Part shown: positions 25,482-33,342 of the stretch, piece by piece | Layout of the letters: every line of letters starts with the position of its first letter | Position numbering within the stretch: the first letter of the stretch is position 1 | Source of the DNA: Microbacteriaceae bacterium | GTDB lineage: Bacteria; Actinomycetota; Actinomycetes; Actinomycetales; Microbacteriaceae | DNA: 33,342 bases | Reading direction: 5' to 3' | Assembly (NCBI GenBank): GCA_021741825.1 | Contig: JAIOXB010000006.1 | Span: 1-33,342, forward strand | Position numbers and translations under genes: made by a program | Notes under the pieces: generated by a model | Told to the model about the DNA's origin: nothing | The model's input: the letters and a program-made list of their open reading frames with translations, nothing else | The model's database searches: none

Positions 25482-27551
25482 TTAGTTCTCTGTGGTGATT
25501 AAGCCCAGTGTTACGAGCTCGTTGTGCAGGAACGGGCCCAGTGTTTTTCCAAAAATTGTCGTAATGTGCCGGTAGTCCCGATAGACGCGAACGCCCCCTA
25601 AGACAAGCGGGCAGAGCGCCGCGTCGCAATAGATATCGCTGAAATCGATGGTGTTGTAACCACGTTCCGCCGCGACCTCGAAAGCGAAATCCGGAACCGA
25701 GAAACCGTCCGCACGAGACACCGCGCAGCCACTCGGGTCGCGGAAATTGCGGGAAAAACAGTTCTTCGCGTCCTCTCCGATTCCCGGGTTGTCCTTGACG
25801 ACAACAAATGAAACACCGTTGGCCTCGAGGTTTCGATATGTTGACGCGAAGTTTGTTCGCTCGCGGGCGTCGGGGTGTCGGCGTCGTTGGTCCACGGATT
25901 GCACCAAGATCGCGAAATCAAACTCGCCCGCGAATAGTCGGTCGCTCACGGCAGAGTTGCGCTCCCCGCATTCCTGTTCTCGCCCCTCTGAATATGGGCA
26001 CCCGGCCCGGAAGAAACTGTGAACCGCAATTCCTTCGCGCTTGCCCAAATCGTCCCACGCCACCCAGAGCGCTTTTGCGTGCGAATCTCCAACGACCGCT
26101 ATCGACGTCGCGGCGTCCGGATCGCCGAGGACGCAGTCGAAAAAGTCCTCGTTATCGAGTGACGTGCAGGTGGCTGAGTCTGGCGGAGAACGCGGAAGAA
26201 ACCGTGAGTCGAAGAGCACCTCAGTTGACGGAGGGCAATCGAACACCGCAGCTCCGGCCCCGTTACAGAAGGGGGAAACCAACGGGTACTCGTGGTTGGC
26301 TTTGTCGGGCAATGGGGCGGTGGCGGAAGGAAGAACGCTGTCGGCACTCACGGTGATCGAGCCTTTGGTGGCACTGTCGGTCGCGAACACGGTTCCGAGA
26401 ATGAGAATCGCCGTCAGAGCGGCAGAAATTGGCGCCAAAAGAACTGGTCGGCGGATTACGGTGGCCGACGACAGACGGAATGGTTGTTCGATGAACCGAA
26501 AACTCAACGCCGATGCCGCGAAAACCAACGCAAGCAGGACAATCTTGTGGAACACGGTCAATTCCACGCCAATAACCAGCGGGGCCAAAATGAGGAACGG
26601 CCAGTGCCACAGGTATGCAGAGTACGACCGGTCACCCAGCCACACGAGCCCAGAAATCGCCGTCGAGGCGGCCGGCAATCGGAAACTGGACATTGGTGCG
26701 GCGCAAACAATGACGATTCCGGTGGCGACGACGGACGGCACGACTCCGAGCCCGGGCACAAAGTTTTCCAGCCCCGGCACGACGGACATTCCGACAATCA
26801 CGACCCACGCTGCGATGACGGCCAGTTGCCGGCTGTGAGAAGAGAATCGGTCCGCAATAGTGGATCCGGCGAGTGCAATTGCCGCTCCAATTCCCAACTC
26901 CCAGGCACGCGCGAACGGGTCGTAATACGTGGCCGGGTTGGTGTGATCGAGCGTCGAGGCGTAGACGAACGAGGCGACCGTGAGGACACAGATGGCGAGC
27001 AACATGACTCGGCGAAAACGTTCCAGCGGAAGCTGCAACAACCGAGTAAACGCCAGGGTGATGGCAATAACGATCGGCCAGACAAGATAAAACTGTTCTT
27101 CGACGGCGAGAGACCAAAAGTGTTGAAGTGGTGACGTGATGTCGTCCCGATGGTTGTAGTCGACCGCGTCCCACGACAACAACAGGTTTTCGGAGCTCAG
27201 CGACGAGGCAATGACGTGTCTCGTGAGAATGTCGATCTGGTCGGGTGATCCGATCCACAGAACGGTGACCGCGACGACGGAAATCACCGAAATCGCGGCG
27301 GGCAAGATTCGTCGGATGCGTCGCATCCAAAACCCGACAAGGTTCAGCCGGGATGAACGGGATACCTCAGAGACGATCTGCGACGTGATGAGAAAACCAG
27401 AAATGACGAAAAACACATCGACGCCGGTGAAGCCGCCCGGCAAGCGTTGGGGCCAAAAATGCCCGAGAATCACGGCAAGGACAGCCGCAGCGCGGAGTAC
27501 TTGAATGTCAATCCGGACACGCGATGTCGTCATCGCCGTCGCGGCTTCCAC
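25482..27551 (-). CDS. OafA/YrhL-type acyltransferase with C-terminal SGNH domain
   Basis: 689 aa; RIDIQVLRAAAVLAVILGHFWPQRLPGGFTGVDVFFVISGFLIT; SGNH block IAVVGDSHAKALW; start may be 27533 (MTTSRVRID). Confidence 0.9.
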   Translation of the reverse strand: MEAATAMTTSRVRIDIQVLRAAAVLAVILGHFWPQRLPGGFTGVDVFFVISGFLITSQIVSEVSRSSRLNLVGFWMRRIRRILPAAISVISVVAVTVLWIGSPDQIDILTRHVIASSLSSENLLLSWDAVDYNHRDDITSPLQHFWSLAVEEQFYLVWPIVIAITLAFTRLLQLPLERFRRVMLLAICVLTVASFVYASTLDHTNPATYYDPFARAWELGIGAAIALAGSTIADRFSSHSRQLAVIAAWVVIVGMSVVPGLENFVPGLGVVPSVVATGIVIVCAAPMSSFRLPAASTAISGLVWLGDRSYSAYLWHWPFLILAPLVIGVELTVFHKIVLLALVFAASALSFRFIEQPFRLSSATVIRRPVLLAPISAALTAILILGTVFATDSATKGSITVSADSVLPSATAPLPDKANHEYPLVSPFCNGAGAAVFDCPPSTEVLFDSRFLPRSPPDSATCTSLDNEDFFDCVLGDPDAATSIAVVGDSHAKALWVAWDDLGKREGIAVHSFFRAGCPYSEGREQECGERNSAVSDRLFAGEFDFAILVQSVDQRRRHPDARERTNFASTYRNLEANGVSFVVVKDNPGIGEDAKNCFSRNFRDPSGCAVSRADGFSVPDFAFEVAAERGYNTIDFSDIYCDAALCPLVLGGVRVYRDYRHITTIFGKTLGPFLHNELVTLGLITTEN

Positions 27552-27605
27552 TCGTTATTCATAACAGTGTCCAAGTGTAAGACACGAGCCCAAACCCGCT
27601 ACGCC

Positions 27606-27611
27606 TATACT
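27606..27611 (+). promoter_or_regulatory. candidate -10 element of rpiB (leaderless type)
   Basis: TATACT, 7 nt before the ATG at 27619, with no SD in between. Confidence 0.4.
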
Positions 27612-27618
27612 TTCGTGC

Positions 27619-28104
27619 ATGCGCATTCACCTCGCGACCGACCACGCAGGGCTTGAGTTAAGTGCACAAATCGCGCAACACTGCCGAGATTTAGGTCACG
27701 ACGTTATCGACCACGGACCGATTGAATTCGACCCGTTGGACGATTACCCCAGTTTCTGCATCAACGCGGCTCTGGCTGTGCGCCGAGACGAGCTCGCCGG
27801 CGCTGACACTCTCGGTATCGTCTTTGGCGGCAGTGGAAACGGCGAGCAAATGGCGGCAAACAAGGTCGAGGGTGTACGCGCGGCGCTGGTCTGGAGCACG
27901 GAAACCGCTGCCCTCGCCCGCGAGCACAACAACGCCAACGTGTGTGCGATCGGAGCCCGCCAGCACACCGCCGCTGAAGTGATGGCGCTCATTGACGTGT
28001 TCCTCACGACACCGTTTCCCGGAGAAGAGCGTCACGCTCGTCGAATCGGTCAATTGTTGGAATACGAGACGACGGGCGATATCGCCGGCTTCGTCATCGA
28101 CTAG
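27619..28104 (+). CDS. rpiB: ribose-5-phosphate isomerase B
   Basis: 161 aa; MRIHLATDHAGLELSAQIAQHCRDLGHDVIDHGP, GIVFGGSGNGEQMAANKVEGVRAAL. Confidence 0.95.
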   Translation: MRIHLATDHAGLELSAQIAQHCRDLGHDVIDHGPIEFDPLDDYPSFCINAALAVRRDELAGADTLGIVFGGSGNGEQMAANKVEGVRAALVWSTETAALAREHNNANVCAIGARQHTAAEVMALIDVFLTTPFPGEERHARRIGQLLEYETTGDIAGFVID

Positions 28105-28106
28105 CC

Positions 28107-29078
28107 ATGCCCGAGGGACATTCCGTTCACCGCATCGCGGCTCAGTTTGCTCGTCACTTCGTCGGTTCCGTGTGCCGAATCTCGAGTCCGCAGGGACGAT
28201 TCGGTGACGCGTCACTGATCGACGGCCACACAATCGTTCGCTCGTACGCCGTCGGCAAGCACCTGTTTCTCGAGTTCGACACGGGCGATTCGTTGCATGT
28301 CCACCTCGGCATCTACGGCGCGTGGGATTTCGCGGGGGCGGTCCAACTGGACGACACCGTTTCCGCCGCCGGTGGCCGCATGGTTCAAACCGCGGGGCGT
28401 GGGACCGTCGTGGGCGAGCACGAGGATTCGCTCGCGTCAATCGGAGCGCCGCGTCGCACGAGACTTCGCATGGGCGAACACGACAGTGTCACAGTCGCGC
28501 TCGACAGTTTCCCGCCCGACCCCGTTGGGCAGGTACGCGTTCGAATCCTCACTGCCAACGCTGTCGCCGATCTGCGCGGGCCGACCGTGTGCGAGGTGGT
28601 CGGACCGGTGCGAGTGGCCGAGATTCGCGATGACCTCGGGCCGGACCCGCTGGTCGACAGGCAGGGCGAGGAACGATTTTTGGCACGGGTCAAGCGAACC
28701 GGAACACCAATCGGTCGAGCGCTCATGAATCAGAAAATTGTTGCGGGCATCGGCAATGTGTATCGCGCCGAGATGTTGTTTCGGGCTCGACTCAGCCCTT
28801 ATCTGGCGGCGAACACGCTGCCGGACGAAACCCTGCGCGCCCTCTGGACCGACTGGGTTGGGCTTCTCAAGATTGGCGTGAAGACGGGTCAGATGCTCAC
28901 GATGGACGGGCTCACGCCCGCTCGAAAACGCGCCGCCCTCGCACACCGCGAGGACCGACACTGGGTGTATCGCCGTGCCGGCGAACCGTGTCGCATCTGC
29001 GGAACGCCCATCACGTTGGACATCATGGAAGCACGGAAACTGTATTTTTGTCGGAATTGCCAGGGGGTTGCCGCATGA
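28107..29078 (+). CDS. nei: Fpg/Nei family DNA glycosylase (endonuclease VIII-like)
   Basis: 323 aa; MPEGHSVHRIAAQF, KHLFLEFDTGDSLHVHLGIYG, C-terminal zinc finger CRICGTPITLDIMEARKLYFCRNCQ. Confidence 0.9.
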   Translation: MPEGHSVHRIAAQFARHFVGSVCRISSPQGRFGDASLIDGHTIVRSYAVGKHLFLEFDTGDSLHVHLGIYGAWDFAGAVQLDDTVSAAGGRMVQTAGRGTVVGEHEDSLASIGAPRRTRLRMGEHDSVTVALDSFPPDPVGQVRVRILTANAVADLRGPTVCEVVGPVRVAEIRDDLGPDPLVDRQGEERFLARVKRTGTPIGRALMNQKIVAGIGNVYRAEMLFRARLSPYLAANTLPDETLRALWTDWVGLLKIGVKTGQMLTMDGLTPARKRAALAHREDRHWVYRRAGEPCRICGTPITLDIMEARKLYFCRNCQGVAA

Positions 29079-30430
29079 TGATTAGAAACGCTCTCGACCA
29101 CGGCGTCATGATCGACATCGAGGTGACAAGCGGCATCATCACCGCGATTCTTCCGGCGACCGGTGGTTTTCACGCGGGTGACGTCGATGCCGAAGGCGAC
29201 GAGGTTCTTCCGGGTCTCTGGGACGAACACGTTCACATCCGTTCGTGGGCTCAGATGCGCTCGCGGGCAAACCTTCTGCCCGCCGACGACTCGGACGCGG
29301 TCGTCGAGATCCTGCGGAAACACCCCACCGATGGTGTCGAACCGATTGTCGGTCACGGACTGCGCTGGGCGTTGTGGACGAGTCCGCCGCGAATAAGCGC
29401 ACTCGACGCGGTCAGCGCGACCCGACCCGTCGTGGCCTTCAGCATGGATGTTCATTCCGTGTGGGTCAACTCGGTTGCCGCCCGCGAGTTTGACGTCGTC
29501 GACATCGCGGGAGATTCCGGAATTCTGGTTGAACACGACGCATTCCGAATCCTCAGTCGCATGTCCGACATCGACACCGACACGATGGACGATCTCGTTG
29601 CCGAGGCGTTCGCCGCGGCAAAGGCTCAGGGTGTGGTCGGCATCACGAGTTTAGAGATGGAAAGCCTCACCGACTGGGATCGGCGCATCGCCAAAGGAAT
29701 CGACCTCATCCAAGTGCGGGCGAGCCTGTACCCCGAGCGCATTCACGAAGCTTTCGAGCGCGGACTTCGAACCGGAGATTCTCTCGGTGGCCGTGTCGAG
29801 ATGGGTTTCCTCAAGGTCATCACGGACGGTTCAATCAACACCCGGACCGCCTACATGCATGCGCCGTATGAGGGTGAGAACTCAACGGGTGTGCTCAACA
29901 CCGAGGTGACGGAACTAGAACGGCTCGTGCGCGAAGCGACCGACCACGGCGTGACCGCTGCTCTTCACGCGATCGGCGACAAAGCGAACACCGTCGTCAT
30001 CGACACGTTTGAAAAGGTCGGTGTTGCCGGACGAATCGAACACGCGCAGATGGTTCTGCCCGAGGACGTGCAGCGCATGGCGCGTCTGGGATTGACCGCG
30101 AGCATTCAGCCTGCACACGCAGTTGACGACCGCGATGTCGCCGAACAATTGTGGGGTGACCGCGTCTCGTATGCCTACCCGATGAAGTCGTTCCTCGACG
30201 CGGGGGTCAACCTGATTCTCGGTTCCGATGCGCCCGTCGCGCCGCTCGACCCGTGGCACACCATCGAGATGGCGACCGCGCGAACAGCGGACGGCCGTCC
30301 GGCGTGGCACCCCGAAGAAGCGTTGACCCGCGGTCAAGCGATCAAGGCGTCAGCGCGAACCACGATCGACGTCGGTCAGCCCGCAGACCTCATCTTTGTC
30401 GGGCCCGACGGGGTCATTCCGTTCGAATGA
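29075..30430 (+). CDS. amidohydrolase (YtcJ-like)
   Basis: Starts MMIRNALDHGVMIDIEV in ATGA overlap with nei; GLWDEHVHIRSW, LHAIGDKANTVVIDTF, LILGSDAPVAPLDPWHTI. Confidence 0.85.
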   Translation: MMIRNALDHGVMIDIEVTSGIITAILPATGGFHAGDVDAEGDEVLPGLWDEHVHIRSWAQMRSRANLLPADDSDAVVEILRKHPTDGVEPIVGHGLRWALWTSPPRISALDAVSATRPVVAFSMDVHSVWVNSVAAREFDVVDIAGDSGILVEHDAFRILSRMSDIDTDTMDDLVAEAFAAAKAQGVVGITSLEMESLTDWDRRIAKGIDLIQVRASLYPERIHEAFERGLRTGDSLGGRVEMGFLKVITDGSINTRTAYMHAPYEGENSTGVLNTEVTELERLVREATDHGVTAALHAIGDKANTVVIDTFEKVGVAGRIEHAQMVLPEDVQRMARLGLTASIQPAHAVDDRDVAEQLWGDRVSYAYPMKSFLDAGVNLILGSDAPVAPLDPWHTIEMATARTADGRPAWHPEEALTRGQAIKASARTTIDVGQPADLIFVGPDGVIPFE

Positions 30431-32435
30431 GCCGCGCCCCGGCAAGGTCGGCGGCAATGAGTGGCGCCATGGTCTCGTTGAATTCGCGATTTACATGATC
30501 TTTGTCTCGGTAGACCCTCAGGCCGCCGATCGCCAGAGGGCAGACGTCGTCATGACAGAAAACCGTTGACATATCGATGATGTGTATCCCCAATTTGGTG
30601 GCGACATTCGCCGCGGGATCATCGATGCGAAATGCTGCGCTAGGCGTGAATTCGCACATATTGGGATCGGAAAAGTTGACTCGTTTGCAGCCAATCGTCT
30701 CATCGTCGAGTACCGGATTGTCACGAAAGGTTGCCAATGGGGTTCCGGTCTCGAGAATCTGGTTGAAGACGGAGACATATTCCTCCTCGGTAGGCGAGGG
30801 CGACCGGAGTTGGGACGTGATCACGAGGTCGAATTCGCCGGCACGAACCCGTTTCATCAGCTGCGCATCACGCACGTGGCAATCCGGCTTGGCCGTCAGG
30901 CTTCCCAAAGGGCAGGTCGACATTGTGAACGATACGATTCGCCAATCGAGTAATTTTCCAACCAAATCCATTGCGGTCCGAAGCTCGCGCGCGTGGGAAT
31001 CACCAACAAACGCCACGGTGATCGGGCTCGTCGAATTGCCGTTCTCGCAAGGCTCGATTCGGTCGCATTTCTCACCCTGGCTGTTCACCGCCCCCGAGCG
31101 CGGGCGGTCGTTCTCGGTGTCGCAATCGAACAGCCACGCACCCGCGCCGTCACAGTATCGAGATACGCCGGTTACATCCAATCCTTTGCGCATCACTCGC
31201 TCCTCATCGAAAAACGAACTGTCGGTTGACGACGCGGTACCGGGGTTGAACGGCACGACCGGAGGTGGCGTGAGGGCGACGGCAGCGAACGAGACGGACG
31301 CAACGAGTGCCGCACTGGTCAGACCCGCGAGCGGGGCGACGATGAGCGGATTTCGCATCATCGGGCGACGCGAAATTCGCACGGGGGTCTCGATGAATCG
31401 ATACGAAACCTCGGACAAAACAAATGCAAGGGCGATGGCCAGAATCTTGTGAATCGCGGTCAACTCAACCTTGAGGACATACGGCGCAAGAATCAGGATG
31501 GGCCAGTGCCACAGGTACAACGAGAACGACCGGTCACCGACCCACTGACCTACTCCTCGAACCGTTCGCGCGACGACGTTGGTCGCTGTGGCGGGACGGC
31601 GGTTTCCGGTTGCGATGACGACGGCAGTCAAAATCACCGCCGGCGCAACACCCCAGCTCGGAACCCCCGATTCGAGGTTGGGAATGGCGAACGTCGCCAG
31701 CAGGAGGACCCAGGCAACGCGATTGATGACCGTTGCAACACCTGCCGACAGACGGGGCGTTCCGCGGGCACCCAGGATCGCGACAAAAGCGCCGAGGCCG
31801 AGTTCCCATGCCCGAGCGAGTGAGTTGTAGTAGCCGCTCGGCTCGTTAACAGCGGTGAGAAAAACGGCGAAGGCGGCGCTGGCAATGACGATCGAGACGA
31901 TGACGGTGTTGAGGGCCCGCACTGTTTGCGAAAACGTGCGGGTGACGGCGACAACGAGAAGGACGACAACGGGCCACACGAAATAGAACTGTTCTTCGAC
32001 CGCGAGTGACCAGAAGTGTTGCAGAGGCGAGGGCGCCTCGGCGGAACGGAAATAGTCGGCTTGGTCGAGGGCCAAAAGGATGTTTTCGCCCGAGAAGGCC
32101 GACGCGAAAACGTGTCGACCGATGCTCTCGAGTAGCTCGGACGATCCGATCCACATCACGACTCCCGCGGTGGCGGCGATCACGACGATCGATGCGGGGA
32201 GAATTCGGCGGATGCGTCGCATCCAAAAATTCACCAGGCTCAATTTCCCGGTCGACTCGACTTCGCGCACGATGAGCGCCGTGATGAGAAAGCCCGAGAT
32301 CACAAAGAAAACATCGACACCGGCGAAACCGCTCACGACGCGATTCGGCCAGAAGTGGAAAGCGACGACCGACAGAACCGCCGCTGCGCGCAATAACTGG
32401 ATGTCGACGCGTATTGCCGACTTCGAACTACTCAT
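30414..32435 (-). CDS. OafA/YrhL-type acyltransferase with C-terminal SGNH domain (paralog of 25482..27551)
   Basis: 673 aa; RVDIQLLRAAAVLSVVAFHFWPNRVVSGFAGVDVFFVISGFLIT; SGNH block VAFVGDSHARELR and DKDHV. Confidence 0.9.
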   Translation of the reverse strand: MSSSKSAIRVDIQLLRAAAVLSVVAFHFWPNRVVSGFAGVDVFFVISGFLITALIVREVESTGKLSLVNFWMRRIRRILPASIVVIAATAGVVMWIGSSELLESIGRHVFASAFSGENILLALDQADYFRSAEAPSPLQHFWSLAVEEQFYFVWPVVVLLVVAVTRTFSQTVRALNTVIVSIVIASAAFAVFLTAVNEPSGYYNSLARAWELGLGAFVAILGARGTPRLSAGVATVINRVAWVLLLATFAIPNLESGVPSWGVAPAVILTAVVIATGNRRPATATNVVARTVRGVGQWVGDRSFSLYLWHWPILILAPYVLKVELTAIHKILAIALAFVLSEVSYRFIETPVRISRRPMMRNPLIVAPLAGLTSAALVASVSFAAVALTPPPVVPFNPGTASSTDSSFFDEERVMRKGLDVTGVSRYCDGAGAWLFDCDTENDRPRSGAVNSQGEKCDRIEPCENGNSTSPITVAFVGDSHARELRTAMDLVGKLLDWRIVSFTMSTCPLGSLTAKPDCHVRDAQLMKRVRAGEFDLVITSQLRSPSPTEEEYVSVFNQILETGTPLATFRDNPVLDDETIGCKRVNFSDPNMCEFTPSAAFRIDDPAANVATKLGIHIIDMSTVFCHDDVCPLAIGGLRVYRDKDHVNREFNETMAPLIAADLAGARLIRTE

Positions 32436-32507
32436 TGTTCTTCCACGCTATCGCACCGAGTTGAGCGGTCCCGCAGGGTTGATGACTATTCCGTCGGGCC
32501 AGAACTC

Positions 32508-33342
32508 TTACTTACGACGCAGCGATCCCGTCACCAACAGTCCGGCGATCGCGACCAGTGCGGCCGCGGGGACGCTGAGGTCAATACCGCTGAACGTCTC
32601 GGCGAGTGGGCCGACGTAATCGACGCTCGAGATTCCGAAGATTCCCGCCACAGAACCCAACAACCAGGCGACGACCAGTTTGAGATTCCAACCTCCAGTG
32701 AACCAGTAGGACCCACCCGAGGTTCGAGAATTGAACACGTGCAGATCCTTCTGGGAAAAGTCCCCGATCGTGCGCCAATACATGACCATGCTGATCGTGG
32801 CCCACGACGTCGCAAGCGATGTCAAAAAGAGAACGGAGTTGGTGACTGCTGCCTCGGCGTCGAACACGAATCGGCCGATGAACACCAGGGCAATGGCGAC
32901 CAGCGCGACGATCACGGTCGACCGCACGCGCGATAGACGCGGCAGAATCGCGTCGAGGTCCAGACCCATGCTGTACAGGTTGATGGAACCCTGCCCGAGT
33001 GAACCGATGACTGCGACGAAAAGCAACGGAAGCACAAGCCATTCAGGAGAGCCCGCGACAAAACCGGCGGCAAAACTGAACTCGTCGAATGCCGCGGTGG
33101 CGACGAATGCTCCGAACACCGTCGGAACAGTGAGCCCGACCACCATCGCACCGAAGGTGTTGACGACCACCGACTTCGCGGATGCCGTCGGTGACACGTA
33201 ACGCGACCAGTCGCCGGTTTGGGTCACGTACGAGACGGGACCGGCCAATCCTGTCGACAGAACTGCGAGAAGCCGGGTGGGCCAGAAGGAGCCGAGTGCG
33301 TAGAGCGTCGGGTCGCCGGCGTAGTTGGGATCGAAGTTCGAC
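32508..33342 (-). CDS. NCS1-family nucleobase/cytosine-purine permease, partial (5' end outside window)
   Basis: Reading frame open to the window end (SNFDPNYAGDPTLYALGSFWPTRLLAVLSTGL before the called TTG); TGDWSRYVSP; multiple TM segments. Confidence 0.8.
   Translation of the reverse strand, partial: SNFDPNYAGDPTLYALGSFWPTRLLAVLSTGLAGPVSYVTQTGDWSRYVSPTASAKSVVVNTFGAMVVGLTVPTVFGAFVATAAFDEFSFAAGFVAGSPEWLVLPLLFVAVIGSLGQGSINLYSMGLDLDAILPRLSRVRSTVIVALVAIALVFIGRFVFDAEAAVTNSVLFLTSLATSWATISMVMYWRTIGDFSQKDLHVFNSRTSGGSYWFTGGWNLKLVVAWLLGSVAGIFGISSVDYVGPLAETFSGIDLSVPAAALVAIAGLLVTGSLRRK

Noticed and set aside
25387-25629. N-terminal extension of coiled-coil paralog A (MRRGALPACLRG...)
   Set aside because: Not similar to paralog B; reads through the intergenic region and the 3' end of the acyltransferase; the natural start is MATPDIKRTF at 25386
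26632-27330. 232-aa minus-strand ORF within the first acyltransferase
   Set aside because: Alternate-frame shadow, Arg/His-rich; the acyltransferase frame is convincing
27691-28440. 249-aa minus-strand ORF over rpiB/nei
   Set aside because: Antisense shadow, Arg-rich, no family similarity
1-33342. Transposons, phage genes, tRNA/rRNA genes or toxin-antitoxin pairs
   Set aside because: No transposase, integrase, phage structural or toxin-antitoxin motifs seen in the ORF translations, and no cloverleaf or rRNA-like stretch recognised by eye; a tRNAscan/Rfam run would be needed to be certain

Overview
The window is high-GC DNA with actinobacterial gene order, probably Actinomycetota and possibly Microbacteriaceae (an inference from gene content and synteny only). 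I support 29 protein-coding genes: 28 complete and one permease running off the right edge. I saw no rRNA, tRNA, CRISPR array or transposase. The right two-thirds is largely a conserved actinobacterial housekeeping neighbourhood: second SSB, lipoprotein, EttA, truncated hemoglobin, MscS, PepN, RpiB and Nei. It is interrupted by a tandem pair of paralogous DivIVA-like coiled-coil proteins and an OafA-type SGNH acyltransferase, and a second acyltransferase follows. The most interesting region is about 1.2-7.4 kb. It holds a tightly coupled six-gene minus-strand operon: orphan multi-TM protein, UbiA-like prenyltransferase, PEP-synthase/rifampin-phosphotransferase-like dikinase, CDP-alcohol phosphatidyltransferase, GNAT and phytol/dolichol-kinase-like protein. 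This operon converges on a CarS (CDP-archaeol synthase)-like gene. Together they look like a candidate undescribed isoprenoid/ether-lipid-like or other unusual membrane-lipid pathway in a bacterium. Other notable items are a 1501-aa chimeric surface protein (PA14/GLEYA-like domain, Ig-like repeats, Ala/Gly-Ser low complexity, polytopic membrane domain), a voltage-gated channel with a TLENF selectivity filter, compact divergent leaderless-type promoters, and mutually exclusive hairpins upstream of the SSB gene.
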